Positions 7,932-18,529 are shown, counted from the stretch's first letter. The stretch: 64,000 nt of DNA from an uncultured Bacteroidia bacterium (GCA_902789395.1 CADANY010000003.1:1-64000), one strand, 5' to 3'. Program-made: numbers and translations. Notes: generated by a model from the sequence alone, not told the origin.

Positions 7932-10274
7932 ATGAACATTATCAAGAAAACCATTGAATTATCCGACGGTCGGGTAATTGAGATTGAGACCGGAAAACTG
8001 GCCAAGCAGGCTGCCGGCTCCGCCGTGGTGAAGATGGGAGGCACAATGCTCCTCGCCACTGTCACCTGTGCAACGGAAGTGAAAGAGGGAACCGATTTCA
8101 TGCCCCTCACCGTAGATTATCGTGAAAAGTATTATGCCGCCGGCCGTTTCCCCGGCGGATTCCTCAAGAGGGAAAGCCGTCCCTCCGATTATGAGGTCCT
8201 GATCGCACGTCTGGTGGACCGTCCGATCCGTCCGCTCTGGCCGGATGACTTCCACCTTGAAGTATTTGTCAATGTCAACCTGATCTCCGCCGAGAAGGAC
8301 ATCCAGCCGGATGCCCTCGCCGGCCTTGCCGCCTCCTGCGCCCTCGCAACTTCCGACCTCCCCTTCGGCGGTCCGGTCTCCGAGGTACGCGTCGCCCGCA
8401 TCGACGGTCAGCTGGTCATCAACCCGGGATTCGAAGACGGCAAGCGCGCCGACCTCGACCTGATGGTTGCCGCGACGGAAGAGAATATCATGATGGTCGA
8501 AGGCGAAATGAAGGAAGTTTCCGAGCACGATATGCTCGAGGCCATCAAGTTCGCCCACGAAGAGATCAAGAAGCACTGCCGCGTCCAGAAAGAGCTCATG
8601 CACGAGCTCGGAACGGATGTCAACAAGCGCGATTATCCGCACGACGAAGAAGACGAGGATCTCCGCAAGGCGGTCCGCGAGCTCTGCTATGACAAGTGCT
8701 ATGCCCTTGCCGGCAGCGCCAAACCCAAACACGAGCGTGAGGATGGTTTCAAGGCAATTAAGGACGAATTCCTCGCCACTCTCTCCGAAGAGGATCAGGA
8801 GGCGAAAGCCGCAATGGTCGAGCGCTATTACCACGATGTCGAGAAGGAAGCGATGCGCAACCTTGTTCTCGACGAAGGCAAGCGCCTTGACGGCCGCCGC
8901 ACCGACGAGGTCCGCCCGATCTGGTGCGAGACCGACTATCTGCCCTGCGCCCACGGCAGCGCCATCTTCACCCGCGGAGAGACCCAGTCCCTCGCAACGG
9001 TAACCCTCGGAACAAAACTTGACATGAAGGAGATGGACGAGGTCCTCATCCAGGAAGACCAGCAGTTCGTCCTGCACTATAATTTCCCGCCGTTCGCAAC
9101 CGGCGAAGCCAAGCCGCAGCGCAGCGTCGGACGCCGCGAGATCGGCCATGGCAACCTCGCCATGCGCGCCCTCAAGCCGGTCATCCCGACCGCTCCGGAA
9201 TTCCCGTACGCCGTCCGCGTCGTATCCGATATCCTCGAATCCAACGGTTCTTCTTCCATGGCCTCCGTATGCGGCGGCTGCCTCGCCCTGATGGACGCAG
9301 GTGTGAAGATCAAGAAACCGGTCGCCGGCGTTGCGATGGGTCTCATCACCGATGCCGAGCGTCCGAATGACCGCTACGCCATCCTGACCGATATCCTCGG
9401 CGACGAGGATCACCTCGGCGATATGGACTTCAAGGTTACCGGCACCAAGGACGGTATTACCGCAACCCAGATGGACATCAAGGTTGACGGCCTCTCCTAC
9501 GAGGTTCTCGAGAAAGCCCTCGAGCAGGCACGACAGGGCCGGATGCATATCATGGGCGAGATGCTCAAGACGATTGCCGAGCCGCGCGAAGACTTCAAGC
9601 CGTTCGTGCCTAGGATGGTCCAGATCGAGATCCCGTCCGACTTTATCGGCGCCGTTATCGGCAAGGGCGGAGAAACGATCCAGGGTCTCCAGAAAGAGAC
9701 CGGCACGACCATCACCATCGAAGAAGTTCCCAACGAGAACGGCGAAGGCACGAAGGGTGTCGTCGATATCTTCGGTACGGACAAAGAGTCCATGGAAACC
9801 GCCCTGCAGCGGATCAAGGATATCTGCGCCGTTCCGGAACCGGGAACCGTCTATCACGGTAAGGTCGTCAGCATCCTTGATTTCGGTGCTTTCATCGAGA
9901 TCCTCCCGGGTAAGGAAGGACTCCTGCACGTCAGCGAGATCGCCTGGGGTAAGACGGAGAAGGTCGAGGATGTCCTCAAGGTCGGCGACGAGGTCGATGT
10001 GAAGCTTCTCGAGATCGATCAGAAGACCGGCAAGATGCGCCTGTCCATGCGCGCCCTGACCGAGAAGCCGGAAGGCTATGTCGAGCCCAAGAAGGGTGGT
10101 GACCGCCGGGGCGGAAACGACCGTCGTGGAGGTGAACGGGGCGGAAACGACCGCCGCGGGGACCGGAATGACCGTCATGGAGACCGGAACGACCGCCGCG
10201 GAGACCGCGGTCCGCGCCGAGAGAACCGTCCCGCCGCAGAAGAGCCCCGCCAGAGCGAACCGGACATCTTCTAA
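7932..10274 (+). CDS. pnp: Polyribonucleotide nucleotidyltransferase (PNPase)
   Basis: This 780-residue enzyme phosphorolytically degrades RNA 3' to 5'. Two RNase PH domains are visible (first with [16 protein letters not shown], second with [20 protein letters not shown]), separated by the helical linker. They are followed by a KH domain ([16 protein letters not shown], about 573-588) and an S1 domain (about 637-705). After residue 715 there is an unusual tail of about 65 residues made of repeated G-N-D-R-R-G, G-D-R-N-D-R and G-G-E-R units, disordered and positively charged. It is downstream of rpsO and ends in a strong terminator. Confidence 0.97.
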   Translation: MNIIKKTIELSDGRVIEIETGKLAKQAAGSAVVKMGGTMLLATVTCATEVKEGTDFMPLTVDYREKYYAAGRFPGGFLKRESRPSDYEVLIARLVDRPIRPLWPDDFHLEVFVNVNLISAEKDIQPDALAGLAASCALATSDLPFGGPVSEVRVARIDGQLVINPGFEDGKRADLDLMVAATEENIMMVEGEMKEVSEHDMLEAIKFAHEEIKKHCRVQKELMHELGTDVNKRDYPHDEEDEDLRKAVRELCYDKCYALAGSAKPKHEREDGFKAIKDEFLATLSEEDQEAKAAMVERYYHDVEKEAMRNLVLDEGKRLDGRRTDEVRPIWCETDYLPCAHGSAIFTRGETQSLATVTLGTKLDMKEMDEVLIQEDQQFVLHYNFPPFATGEAKPQRSVGRREIGHGNLAMRALKPVIPTAPEFPYAVRVVSDILESNGSSSMASVCGGCLALMDAGVKIKKPVAGVAMGLITDAERPNDRYAILTDILGDEDHLGDMDFKVTGTKDGITATQMDIKVDGLSYEVLEKALEQARQGRMHIMGEMLKTIAEPREDFKPFVPRMVQIEIPSDFIGAVIGKGGETIQGLQKETGTTITIEEVPNENGEGTKGVVDIFGTDKESMETALQRIKDICAVPEPGTVYHGKVVSILDFGAFIEILPGKEGLLHVSEIAWGKTEKVEDVLKVGDEVDVKLLEIDQKTGKMRLSMRALTEKPEGYVEPKKGGDRRGGNDRRGGERGGNDRRGDRNDRHGDRNDRRGDRGPRRENRPAAEEPRQSEPDIF

Positions 10275-10298
10275 CCGGGAATAATCTCATCTAAATCT

Positions 10299-10328
10299 AA
10301 AAGAGCGACTCACTGAGCCGCTCTTTTT
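10299..10328 (+). terminator. Rho-independent terminator of pnp
   Basis: AAAGAGCG pairs with CGCTCTTT around a small inner hairpin and is followed by a run of T, 25 nt after the pnp stop. Confidence 0.85.
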
Positions 10329-10409
10329 TTTGGAAATAACGGAGCAACATCACTTGCTTCATTATTAATAATTATCGCTATTAAATTTTTATTTTAATAA
10401 AAATATAGA

Positions 10410-10417
10410 TATCTTTG
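10410..10417 (+). promoter_or_regulatory. -7 promoter box of the susC-led operon
   Basis: TATCTTTG lies in an AT-rich intergenic region, 69 nt before the susC ATG. A -33 TTTG is not evident, which may mean activator-dependent or alternative sigma control. The next 15.5 kb run in the same direction with mostly short gaps. Confidence 0.5.
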
Positions 10418-10486
10418 AATCTATAATATAAATAAGCTAATAATTAGTTTCATTATACCCTAATTACTAACCAATTTTAATCAATT

Positions 10487-13400
10487 ATGCGTCTAAAATC
10501 AATTATCCTGACATTGCTCCTCGCGCTTGCTTCGGCAGCGGGTGTCTTTGCTCAGAACAGGACGATCACCGGTACGGTCCGCGATGCGAATTCGGAACCG
10601 GTCGTCGGAGCCGGCATTCTGATTGAAGGGACCAACCAGGGAACGATTTCAGCCGTGGACGGCACATTCTCCCTGAGTGTTCCGTCAGGTCCTGTGGTTC
10701 TCGACGTTACGTCGCTGGGCTACACCTCGCAGAAGATCACGGTCAGCGCAGGCCAGACCGTAGTCAATGTCGTCCTCCAGGAGGATGCGCTGAATCTGGA
10801 AGGGACCGTCGTGGTCGGTTACGGTGTGCAGAAGAAGGTCAACCTGACCGGTGCCATCGCCTCCGTCTCCTCCGAGACCCTCGAGAACCGCGTCGCTCCG
10901 ACGCTGACCCACATGCTCCAGGGATCCGTCCCTGGCCTCAACGTCACGACCAGTTCAGGACGTCCGGGTAACTCCGCCAGCATCAACATCCGAGGTATCA
11001 ACTCGATCAACGGCGGCAGCCCGCTCGTTCTCGTCGATGGTGCCGAGGGCGACCTCTCCCGTGTCAATCCAGCTGATGTTGAGTCGATTTCCGTCATCAA
11101 GGATGCTTCCGCAGCTGCCATCTACGGTGCCCGTGCATCCTTCGGTGTCATCCTCGTGACGACCAAGACCGGTTCCGCCAAGGAAGGCTTCGCACGCGTC
11201 CAGGTATCGAGCCGCATGGGTTGGGAAGAGCCGACGACCTCGACCGACTTCGAGACCCGCGGTTACTATTCCGTCTATCTCAACGACCTCTTCTTCCGCG
11301 CTTATAACGGCAAGAACTACACGGTATACACAGAAGACGATATGGCTCAGCTCTGGGCCCGTGTCAACGATACCGTCGAGAATCCGGAGCGCCCCTGGGT
11401 CATGATCGACCAGCGCAACGGCCGCGACACCTACGTCTACTATGCCAACACGGACTGGTGGCACGAGATGTTCCAGGACCGTCGTCCTTCGATGCAGCAT
11501 AGCATCTCCCTCAGCGGCGGTACCGAGCATGTCAAGTACTTCCTTTCCGGTGCCTATAACTACGAAGAAGGTCTGTTCCGCAGGAATACCGATAAGCTCA
11601 ACAAGTACAACTTCCGCTCGAAGCTGACCTTCGACATCAACAAGTGGATGAGCGTATCGAACAATACCTCCTTCTACAAATACCAGTATGCCTATCCGGG
11701 CGCCAGCGGTGTCGATACCGTCTTCTCCCTGATGACGGTCCACGCTCTCGCCTCCTATCCGGCCCACAACCCGGACGGGACCTCGATCGGCTTTACCTCC
11801 TTCGCGGACAACAACTTCGTCATGGACGGATTCCTGACAGTCCTCGACGAGCCGAACTATGGCAACAAGGATGAAAAGACCGACTTCCGCACGACGACGG
11901 AACTCGTCCTCAAGCCGCTCAAGTCCCTCGAAATCCGGGCGAACTTCACGTATGCCCTCGACCAGAACCGCTACTCCAACCGAGCGCTCGTCACTTACTA
12001 CTCCCAGTATCCCGGCGAACTCCTCGCGGTCAACAACAGCCGTTCGATCGACAAGCTGCAGGAGTCATACGAGACCCATAACTATTACTCAACCAACGTC
12101 TATGCGACTTGGAACCAGACTTTTGCCCAGAACCACCACGTCAAGCTGATGGGCGGTTTCAACTGGGAAACCAAGCACCTCAAGGACAACAAGGCGGTCG
12201 GTTACTATCTGATGAGCCAGACCCTTTCCGACCTCAACCTTATCGGTGCGGATGCCGACGGCAACCAGCGCATGGAGGTATCCGGCGGTCAGAATGAATA
12301 TGCCCTCGAGGGCTTCTTCGGCCGTCTCAATTACGACTATAAGGAGAAATACCTCTTTGAGGTCAGCGGCCGTTATGACGGATCCTCCCGTTTCGCCGCG
12401 GATCACCGCTGGGGCTTCTTCCCTTCCGCTTCCGCCGGTTGGAGAATCTCCGAAGAAGCGTTCTTCGCTCCGATTAAGCCTGTTATCAACAATGCCAAGA
12501 TCCGTTATTCCTACGGTGCCCTCGGCAACCAGCAGGTCGGTTACTACGATTACATCCGCAAGGTTTCGATCAGCACGGGAAGCTACCTCTTCGGTACCGG
12601 CGCAAAGCCGACGATCGCAACGATCGGCGCCCCGGTCGCTTCGAACCTGACCTGGGAGCGTACGCTCCAGCACGACCTCGGTCTCGACCTCGCATTCCTC
12701 GGTAACCGCCTGACCTTCACGGCAGATGCCTATATCCGTGATACCAAGGACATGCTTACTGCAGGAAAGACTCTCCCGGCCGTCTACGGCGCTTCTTCCC
12801 CGAAGATGAATGCCGCTGACCTGAGGACCAAGGGTTATGAACTCCAGCTCGTCTGGAGAGATGGTTTCGACCTCGCAGGCAAGCCGTTCAACTACAGCGT
12901 AACCGCTTCCTTCAGTGACTATCTCACGAAGATCACGAAGTTCGACAACCCGAACAAATCCCTCGCTCAGAGCTACTACGAAGGCATGACTTGGGGTGAG
13001 ATCTGGGGTTACTATACGGACGGTCTCTTCAAGGACGACGCTGAGGCTGCGTCCTGGCCGATTGACCAGAAGTATGTCAACAACGCCATCAACGGCTCTG
13101 CCGGAAGCGAGCGCGGAATCCACGGCGGTGACCTGAAATTCCGCGACCTCGACGGTGACGGCAAGATCGGCATCGGCGAAAATACCGTTGATAACCCGGG
13201 CGACCGCCGCATCATCGGTAACAAGCAGCCGCGTTACAACTACGGCCTCAACCTGGCTTTCCAGTGGATGGGATTCGACTTCTCGATCTTCTTCCAGGGT
13301 ATCGGAAAGCTCGACTGGGCTCCCGCAACGAACAATGTCCTCTTCTGGGGCCCGTACGCCCGTCCGTACGCCACCCTTATCCCGAAGGACTTCCACAAGA

Positions 13401-13741
13401 TGATCTGGAGCGAAGACAACCCGGATGCTTACTATCCGCGTCCGAGAGGATATGTCGCCCTCGGTTCCAACCGCGAGCTGACCGTCCCGACCGACCGCTA
13501 TCTGCAGAATATCGCTTACTGCCGCCTCAAGAACCTCAATGTCGGTTACACACTCCCGAAGAACCTGACCGACCGCGTCGGTATCGAGAATATCCGCATC
13601 TACTTCTCGGGTGAAAACCTTGCGAAGTGGTCCGGTATCCATTCCGACTACATCGATCCGGAAATGGCCAAGCTTGACTCGACCAACCGTATCTACCCGT
13701 GGCAGAAGTCCTTTATGTTCGGTATCGACCTTACTTTCTAA
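10487..13741 (+). CDS. SusC/RagA-family TonB-dependent outer-membrane transporter
   Basis: The 1084-residue protein starts with a signal peptide ending at VFAQ. A CarboxypepD_reg_2 domain (TGTVRDANSEPVVGAGI) follows, with a TonB-box-like VVVGYGVQKK near residue 108, then the plug (INIRGINSINGGSPLVLVDG) and a long beta-barrel ending in a C-terminal F. Members import glycans or other oligomers with a SusD lid. It is the first gene of the locus, 18 nt before the start chosen for susD. The substrate cannot be read directly; the EEP, GLUG and keto-sugar genes behind it give the best clue. Confidence 0.96.
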   Translation: MRLKSIILTLLLALASAAGVFAQNRTITGTVRDANSEPVVGAGILIEGTNQGTISAVDGTFSLSVPSGPVVLDVTSLGYTSQKITVSAGQTVVNVVLQEDALNLEGTVVVGYGVQKKVNLTGAIASVSSETLENRVAPTLTHMLQGSVPGLNVTTSSGRPGNSASINIRGINSINGGSPLVLVDGAEGDLSRVNPADVESISVIKDASAAAIYGARASFGVILVTTKTGSAKEGFARVQVSSRMGWEEPTTSTDFETRGYYSVYLNDLFFRAYNGKNYTVYTEDDMAQLWARVNDTVENPERPWVMIDQRNGRDTYVYYANTDWWHEMFQDRRPSMQHSISLSGGTEHVKYFLSGAYNYEEGLFRRNTDKLNKYNFRSKLTFDINKWMSVSNNTSFYKYQYAYPGASGVDTVFSLMTVHALASYPAHNPDGTSIGFTSFADNNFVMDGFLTVLDEPNYGNKDEKTDFRTTTELVLKPLKSLEIRANFTYALDQNRYSNRALVTYYSQYPGELLAVNNSRSIDKLQESYETHNYYSTNVYATWNQTFAQNHHVKLMGGFNWETKHLKDNKAVGYYLMSQTLSDLNLIGADADGNQRMEVSGGQNEYALEGFFGRLNYDYKEKYLFEVSGRYDGSSRFAADHRWGFFPSASAGWRISEEAFFAPIKPVINNAKIRYSYGALGNQQVGYYDYIRKVSISTGSYLFGTGAKPTIATIGAPVASNLTWERTLQHDLGLDLAFLGNRLTFTADAYIRDTKDMLTAGKTLPAVYGASSPKMNAADLRTKGYELQLVWRDGFDLAGKPFNYSVTASFSDYLTKITKFDNPNKSLAQSYYEGMTWGEIWGYYTDGLFKDDAEAASWPIDQKYVNNAINGSAGSERGIHGGDLKFRDLDGDGKIGIGENTVDNPGDRRIIGNKQPRYNYGLNLAFQWMGFDFSIFFQGIGKLDWAPATNNVLFWGPYARPYATLIPKDFHKMIWSEDNPDAYYPRPRGYVALGSNRELTVPTDRYLQNIAYCRLKNLNVGYTLPKNLTDRVGIENIRIYFSGENLAKWSGIHSDYIDPEMAKLDSTNRIYPWQKSFMFGIDLTF

Positions 13742-13759
13742 ACCATGGAGGAACACGAT

Positions 13760-15496
13760 ATGAAAAAGAATATAATCCTGATTATCGCAACCGTCCTTGC
13801 CATCGCATCCTGCGACCTGAACAAGGCCCCTCTTGCTTCCCTCTCGCCGGACAGCTATTTCTCCAATGCGAGCGAAATGGACGCGTTTGCCAATAATTTC
13901 TACTCTGACCTCCCCGGGACTTCAGTCTATGAGGAAGAGTCCGATATGATTATCAAGATGGGACTTACCAACGAGATGCGCGGTGCGCGTACCGTCCCCG
14001 GATCCGGCGGCGGCTGGAGTTGGGGGTCTCTCCGCAACTACAATACCCTGATCGACTTCTCGGTCAACTGTAAGGACGAAAACGTGCGCAACGAGTATGT
14101 CGCCGTCGCCCGTTTCTTCCGTGCATTCTTCTATCTTGAAAAAGTGAAACGCTTCGGTGACGTGCCGTGGTATGATACTCAGCTCGGTTCCGCCGACGAG
14201 GCACTCTACAAACCGCGTGACAGCCGTGAGCTCGTCATGTCCCATGTCGTCGAAGACCTCGACTTCGCTATCGAGCATCTTCCGACCCAGCACTCTCTCT
14301 ACAAAGTCACGAAGTGGACGGCCATGGCCCTCAAGACCCGCGCCTGCCTCTTCGAAGGAACTTTCCGCAAGTACCACAACATCTCTCTGGAAGGCCATAC
14401 GTGGCAGTGGTATCTCGAGCAGGCTGCCGCAGCCGGTGAGGAATTCATCGCGACGAGCGGATATTCCATTTATACCGGAAGCCCCCAGGCGTACCGCGAC
14501 CTCTTCGCCAGCACGAACGCGATCGGTACCGAGATCATCCTCGCCCGCGACTATGACCTCTCCCTCAATGTCAAGCACAACGGTACTTACTATACCCTTG
14601 GAAACTACGGCAACCCGGGCATGACCCGCAAAATGTTCTGCACTTACCTGATGGCTGACGGAACCCGTTTCACCGACAAGGAAGGCTGGCAGACGATGAG
14701 CTTCGTGGATGAGACGAAGAACCGCGACCCGCGTCTCGGACAGTCCATCCGCATCCCGGGCTACAAACGCATCGCATCCGACAAGACCGAAGCGCCGAGC
14801 CTTGCCGACTCCGAGACCGGCTACCAGCCGACCAAGTACATGCAGGGCGTAGACCTTGGCGTAGACCTCTACGGAGCCTCTTACAACGATCTCCCGCTCT
14901 TCCGTACGGCTGAGGTGCTCCTCAACTTCGCCGAAGCAAAGGCAGAACTCGGCACCCTGACCCAGGCCGACCTTGACAAGTCGATCCGTCTCCTCCGTGA
15001 CCGCGTCGGCATGCCGAACATCAACCTCGCGGAAGCCAATGCGAATCCGGATCCGTACCTGCAGGCCGAAGAGACCGGCTATCCGAACGTAACCGGTCCC
15101 AACGCCGGCGTCATCCTGGAGATCCGCCGCGAAAGGACTGTCGAGCTCTTCGACGAGAACTTCCGCTACTATGACCTCATGCGCTGGAAGAACGGACAGG
15201 CCTTCAAACACCAGAACCTCGGCCTGTATTTCCCGGGTCCTGGCAGCTATGACCTTGACGGTGACGGCGTTATCGATCATGCCCTCTACGAAGGAACCGC
15301 TCCGACCGGACTGCCGGCGACGACGATCCTCCGCAAGATCGGCACGGATATCTTCCTGACGGGCGGAAACAGCGGTTATGTCCTGACCAATCCGACCGAC
15401 CCGGGTTCCTGGAATGAGAGTCGCGATTACTACTATCCGATTCCGACCGACGAACTGAGTCTCAACGAAAATCTTGTCCAGAATCCCGGATGGTGA
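13760..15496 (+). CDS. SusD/RagB-family nutrient-binding lipoprotein
   Basis: The 578-residue product begins MKKNIILIIATVLAIASCDL, a lipoprotein signal. Its features are those of SusD: an N-terminal ALASLSPDSYFSN-like region, TPR-like helices, and a C-terminal LLRDRVGMP and EIRRERTVELFDENFRYYDL region near 420-480, typical of RagB/SusD. The start at 13760 is preferred over an ATG 15 nt upstream because GGAGG at 13748-13752 is a well-placed ribosome site and the signal peptide begins there. It forms the surface lid of the SusC partner. Its TGA overlaps the next gene's ATG. Confidence 0.95.
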   Translation: MKKNIILIIATVLAIASCDLNKAPLASLSPDSYFSNASEMDAFANNFYSDLPGTSVYEEESDMIIKMGLTNEMRGARTVPGSGGGWSWGSLRNYNTLIDFSVNCKDENVRNEYVAVARFFRAFFYLEKVKRFGDVPWYDTQLGSADEALYKPRDSRELVMSHVVEDLDFAIEHLPTQHSLYKVTKWTAMALKTRACLFEGTFRKYHNISLEGHTWQWYLEQAAAAGEEFIATSGYSIYTGSPQAYRDLFASTNAIGTEIILARDYDLSLNVKHNGTYYTLGNYGNPGMTRKMFCTYLMADGTRFTDKEGWQTMSFVDETKNRDPRLGQSIRIPGYKRIASDKTEAPSLADSETGYQPTKYMQGVDLGVDLYGASYNDLPLFRTAEVLLNFAEAKAELGTLTQADLDKSIRLLRDRVGMPNINLAEANANPDPYLQAEETGYPNVTGPNAGVILEIRRERTVELFDENFRYYDLMRWKNGQAFKHQNLGLYFPGPGSYDLDGDGVIDHALYEGTAPTGLPATTILRKIGTDIFLTGGNSGYVLTNPTDPGSWNESRDYYYPIPTDELSLNENLVQNPGW

Positions 15497-16407
15497 TGAA
15501 AAGAATCTTTACATATTTTGCCATTCTGGCCTCTGTGTCCATGCTTTTCGCCTGCGGCGGAAATGGGGTGGACCCTGTCGATACGACAAGAGAGCCGGAT
15601 ACCTGGAAGCCTGTCGGCGGAGATTCCGATAAGGAAAAAGAGCCTGTCAAGCCCGGGGCTACCTACTACCCGAAAGCGGACGGATCTTTCCGGATCGTAT
15701 CCTACAATGTCGGTGCTTTCAACAAGTACATGAGCACCAAGGAGAGTACCGAGATGATTGCCATGATGCTCAATGAGATCAAGGCTGACGCCGTCGGGCT
15801 CAACGAGTGCGATTCGGTCAATACCCGGCATCCGGGTGAGAACCAGGTTGCGAATCTCGCCAAGCAGGTCGGCAACTGGCAGTGGTGGTTCGGACGGGCC
15901 ATGGCCTACCGGGGCGGCGCGTACGGAAACGGGGTCATCGTCCCGAAAGACGTCAAGATCACGAAAAAGTACACCGTCACCCTCGCCAAGGGCTCCGGAG
16001 CCGAGCAGCGCAGCGTCGCCGTCATCGAAACGGACAAGTATGTCATCGGAGCGGCCCATCTGGACCATACCTCTGCGGCCGCCCGCCTCGCTCAGGTCGA
16101 GATCGTCAACGCCTGGGCGGATCAGTACCGCGATTCGAAAAAGCCGGTATTCTTCATGGGCGACATGAATGACTACCCCAATTCCGAGACGATCACCGGA
16201 ATCAAACGGGACTGGGACCTGCTTTCTGTCACGAACGAGAATTCGTTCCCTTCCAGAGGTGCAAACAATTGTATCGATTATATCTTCCATTACAAGAAAT
16301 CCGTACCCGTGAAGGTAATCGGATCCCATGTCATGACGGACTTCTACAACGGAGACGTCACGATGGCCTCCGACCACCTTCCGATCTATGTGGATATCCA
16401 GTTTTAA
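15496..16407 (+). CDS. EEP-family (DNase I/sphingomyelinase fold) lipoprotein 1
   Basis: The 303-residue product has a lipoprotein signal (SMLFACGG). Its EEP metal-dependent phosphodiesterase/phosphatase domain has the full catalytic set: Asn71 (SYNVG), Glu104 (GLNEC), His188 (HLDH), Asp223 and Asn225 (GDMN), Asp261 (IDYIF) and Asp293-His294 (SDHLPI). The fold is shared by DNase I, sphingomyelinases and inositol phosphatases, so the substrate is open; the surface lipoprotein context suggests an exported phosphodiester rather than nucleic acid repair. The ATG at 15496 overlaps the susD stop; another ATG lies 6 nt upstream. Confidence 0.88.
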   Translation: MKRIFTYFAILASVSMLFACGGNGVDPVDTTREPDTWKPVGGDSDKEKEPVKPGATYYPKADGSFRIVSYNVGAFNKYMSTKESTEMIAMMLNEIKADAVGLNECDSVNTRHPGENQVANLAKQVGNWQWWFGRAMAYRGGAYGNGVIVPKDVKITKKYTVTLAKGSGAEQRSVAVIETDKYVIGAAHLDHTSAAARLAQVEIVNAWADQYRDSKKPVFFMGDMNDYPNSETITGIKRDWDLLSVTNENSFPSRGANNCIDYIFHYKKSVPVKVIGSHVMTDFYNGDVTMASDHLPIYVDIQF

Positions 16408-16419
16408 TTCTCAAGAATC

Positions 16420-18450
16420 ATGAAAACACACAGAATATTAGCGCTTATCGGTTTGTCCGCCCTTCTGGCCGCCTCCTGCGAGCAGGAGTACGACTACCAG
16501 AAGAAGGTCAAGATCGACACGCCCGCCAATTTCACCATCACCATCGATTCGATGGAAGATACGGTCGTGCTGATGTCCCCGCGGACCAAATCCTTCACCG
16601 TCAAGGTCACTGCGACAAGCGTTGCGGATGATCTGCTTACCCTGACCATCGGTTCGGATCCTTCCAAGGTCGCGGCATACAACCGCGCCCACGGCACCTC
16701 GTTCGAGGCCGTTCCGGGCGATGCCTTCAATCTTACGAAGGACCAGCTGATGCTCCCCCGCTACAACAAAGTTTCTTCTACTTCGGTGCTGACCCTCAAC
16801 AGTGCCGCGATGCCGGATGACAATACGGCCCGCGTGCTGCCGCTGACGATCACAAAGATCGAAGGAACCAGTCCGACCTCCCTGAGCCAGGCTGACAGCA
16901 CCTTCTTCATCCTCTTCCGCCGCAAGGGTCTCCCGGCCTCCGGCTTCGAACTCGGAACCGGAACGGAAGCGGATCCGTATATCATCCGGAACCAGGTCGA
17001 ACTCGCTTGCGTCCCGAGAGCGATGAAGAGCGGCCAGAAGACGTACTTCAAGATGGAAGCCGACGTCGACATGAATGGCTACGAAGACTGGGTTCCGGCC
17101 AACGCCGCCAGCCCGTATGACATGGCGATCGACTTCAACGGCAACGGCCACAAGATCAGCAACTTCTTCTGCAACGCCGAGGCGATGCCGAGCTTTGTCG
17201 GATGCCTTGTCGGAAGTATCCATGACGTCACCTTCGACAGTCCGGTCATCGACGCCAACGGCACTTCCGCCGGTCTCCTCGGAGCCCGTGCCGGAACGGC
17301 CGACGGCGCAACGGCTGAAATCAAGAACGTAACGGTCAACGGCATGAAGATCAATGTCATCGGTACGACCGAAGGCGTCGGTGGTCTCATCGGTACCGCT
17401 TACAACACGACCTTCACCAACGCAAAGGTCGAAGTCGACATTATCGATGCGGACGAGGACAACAAGGTCCCGAGTTCAGTCGCCGGTGCCGCCGGTGTCG
17501 TCTACAGCGGCTGCGTCTTCACGGGATGCGAAACCAAGGGATCCCTCCATGCCAACCAGCGCGGTGGCGGCCTCATCGGTTATATCCGTGACACGGCCGA
17601 GGATATCAAGGTCGAGAAATGCGCCTCTTCGATGACGATCGTCAACGAGAGCCAGAATGCAGGCGGCCTCATCGGTCTCGCCTATGCTCCGAAGCTTACC
17701 GTTACGGACAGCCACGCAACGGGAGATGTCACGACCCGCGCCAGCCATTATGCCGGCGGTCTCATCGGTTCCATGAACGGAACTTCGACCATCCAGCGCT
17801 GCTACGCAACCGGTAATCTCACCTGCATCGGCGGTAACCACAACGGCGGCCTCATCGGCAATGCAGCCCGTACGACGGGCGATTCCCTGATCGAAGACTG
17901 CTACGCAACCGGCAACGTTACACTTCAGGCAGCGAACGGCCGTATGGCCGGCGGTCTCATCGGTGTTATCGAGAACAAGACCGGCATCACAGTCCGCCGC
18001 TGCTACGCTACGGGTGATCTCAAGTCCGAGTACTCCGTCAACGGCGGTCTTATCGCCTTTGCGAAGTCCGGTACCCTGACCGACAACATCGGCTTCACGC
18101 TGGAACAGTCCATCGCATGGAATAAGGTGATTTCCTGCCCGACCGGATCCCCGACGACCTGGAGCTCCGGCGCTGTCATCGCCGTTTCCAACGTCTATAA
18201 CACGCTGACGGACAACTACCGCCGTCCGGATATGGACTTCTCCGACGGAAGCGAGGTTTCGCCTTCGATCTTCGACAGCCCGAACGTTTCCGCGGCCGCC
18301 CCGCTGAAGGACGCCCTGAAGGTAGCGTATTACTATCCGTACCACGGTATCGCCGCCCCGGCGGGTTCTACTGTCTCCTCCATCGCCAAGTCCCTCAGCT
18401 GGCCGGAAGATGTATGGGATCTCTCGGGTGATATGCCGAAACTGAAATAA
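16420..18450 (+). CDS. Surface lipoprotein with a DUF1735-like N-terminal domain and GLUG repeats
   Basis: The 676-residue product has a lipoprotein signal (SALLAASCEQ). Residues 30-160 resemble the DUF1735/BT_3987-type beta-sandwich found in surface proteins of Sus-like loci. From about 190 to 570 there are repeats of the GLUG type, seen as GGLIG followed by CYATGN or SHATGD motifs, which build a right-handed beta-helix. This gene takes the position usually held by SusE/SusF-like glycan-binding proteins, so a surface ligand-binding role is likely. It sits 12 nt after EEP protein 1 and ends at a hairpin terminator. Confidence 0.8.
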   Translation: MKTHRILALIGLSALLAASCEQEYDYQKKVKIDTPANFTITIDSMEDTVVLMSPRTKSFTVKVTATSVADDLLTLTIGSDPSKVAAYNRAHGTSFEAVPGDAFNLTKDQLMLPRYNKVSSTSVLTLNSAAMPDDNTARVLPLTITKIEGTSPTSLSQADSTFFILFRRKGLPASGFELGTGTEADPYIIRNQVELACVPRAMKSGQKTYFKMEADVDMNGYEDWVPANAASPYDMAIDFNGNGHKISNFFCNAEAMPSFVGCLVGSIHDVTFDSPVIDANGTSAGLLGARAGTADGATAEIKNVTVNGMKINVIGTTEGVGGLIGTAYNTTFTNAKVEVDIIDADEDNKVPSSVAGAAGVVYSGCVFTGCETKGSLHANQRGGGLIGYIRDTAEDIKVEKCASSMTIVNESQNAGGLIGLAYAPKLTVTDSHATGDVTTRASHYAGGLIGSMNGTSTIQRCYATGNLTCIGGNHNGGLIGNAARTTGDSLIEDCYATGNVTLQAANGRMAGGLIGVIENKTGITVRRCYATGDLKSEYSVNGGLIAFAKSGTLTDNIGFTLEQSIAWNKVISCPTGSPTTWSSGAVIAVSNVYNTLTDNYRRPDMDFSDGSEVSPSIFDSPNVSAAAPLKDALKVAYYYPYHGIAAPAGSTVSSIAKSLSWPEDVWDLSGDMPKLK

Positions 18451-18460
18451 TCCTTTTATC

Positions 18461-18518
18461 AGGAGGCTGGGAGATTCTTCTCTGCGCTCAGAATGACAGA
18501 GCTCTCAGCCTCCTTTTA
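18461..18518 (+). terminator. Palindromic repeat-like element acting as an intra-operon terminator
   Basis: An outer stem AGGAGGCTG/CAGCCTCCT, ending in TTTT, encloses a core with its own small hairpin (ATTCT/AGAAT). The core resembles interspersed palindromic repeats of the form ATTCTTC...GCGCTCAGAATGACA seen in many gut bacterial genomes. It lies between the GLUG-repeat gene and EEP protein 2, so it could attenuate the rest of the operon. Confidence 0.6.
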
Positions 18519-18529
18519 AATAATTGACT

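Noticed and set aside
7959..10178. 739-residue - strand open frame opposite pnp
   Set aside because: PNPase is certain in the + strand; the antisense frame is a codon-bias shadow with no recognisable domain.
12089..13756. 555-residue - strand open frame opposite susC
   Set aside because: It overlaps the barrel of a clear SusC gene and shows no signal peptide or family motif.
16420..18450. GLUG repeats considered as a CRISPR-like or tandem DNA repeat
   Set aside because: The repeats are in the protein with diverged DNA, varying spacing and an intact reading frame.
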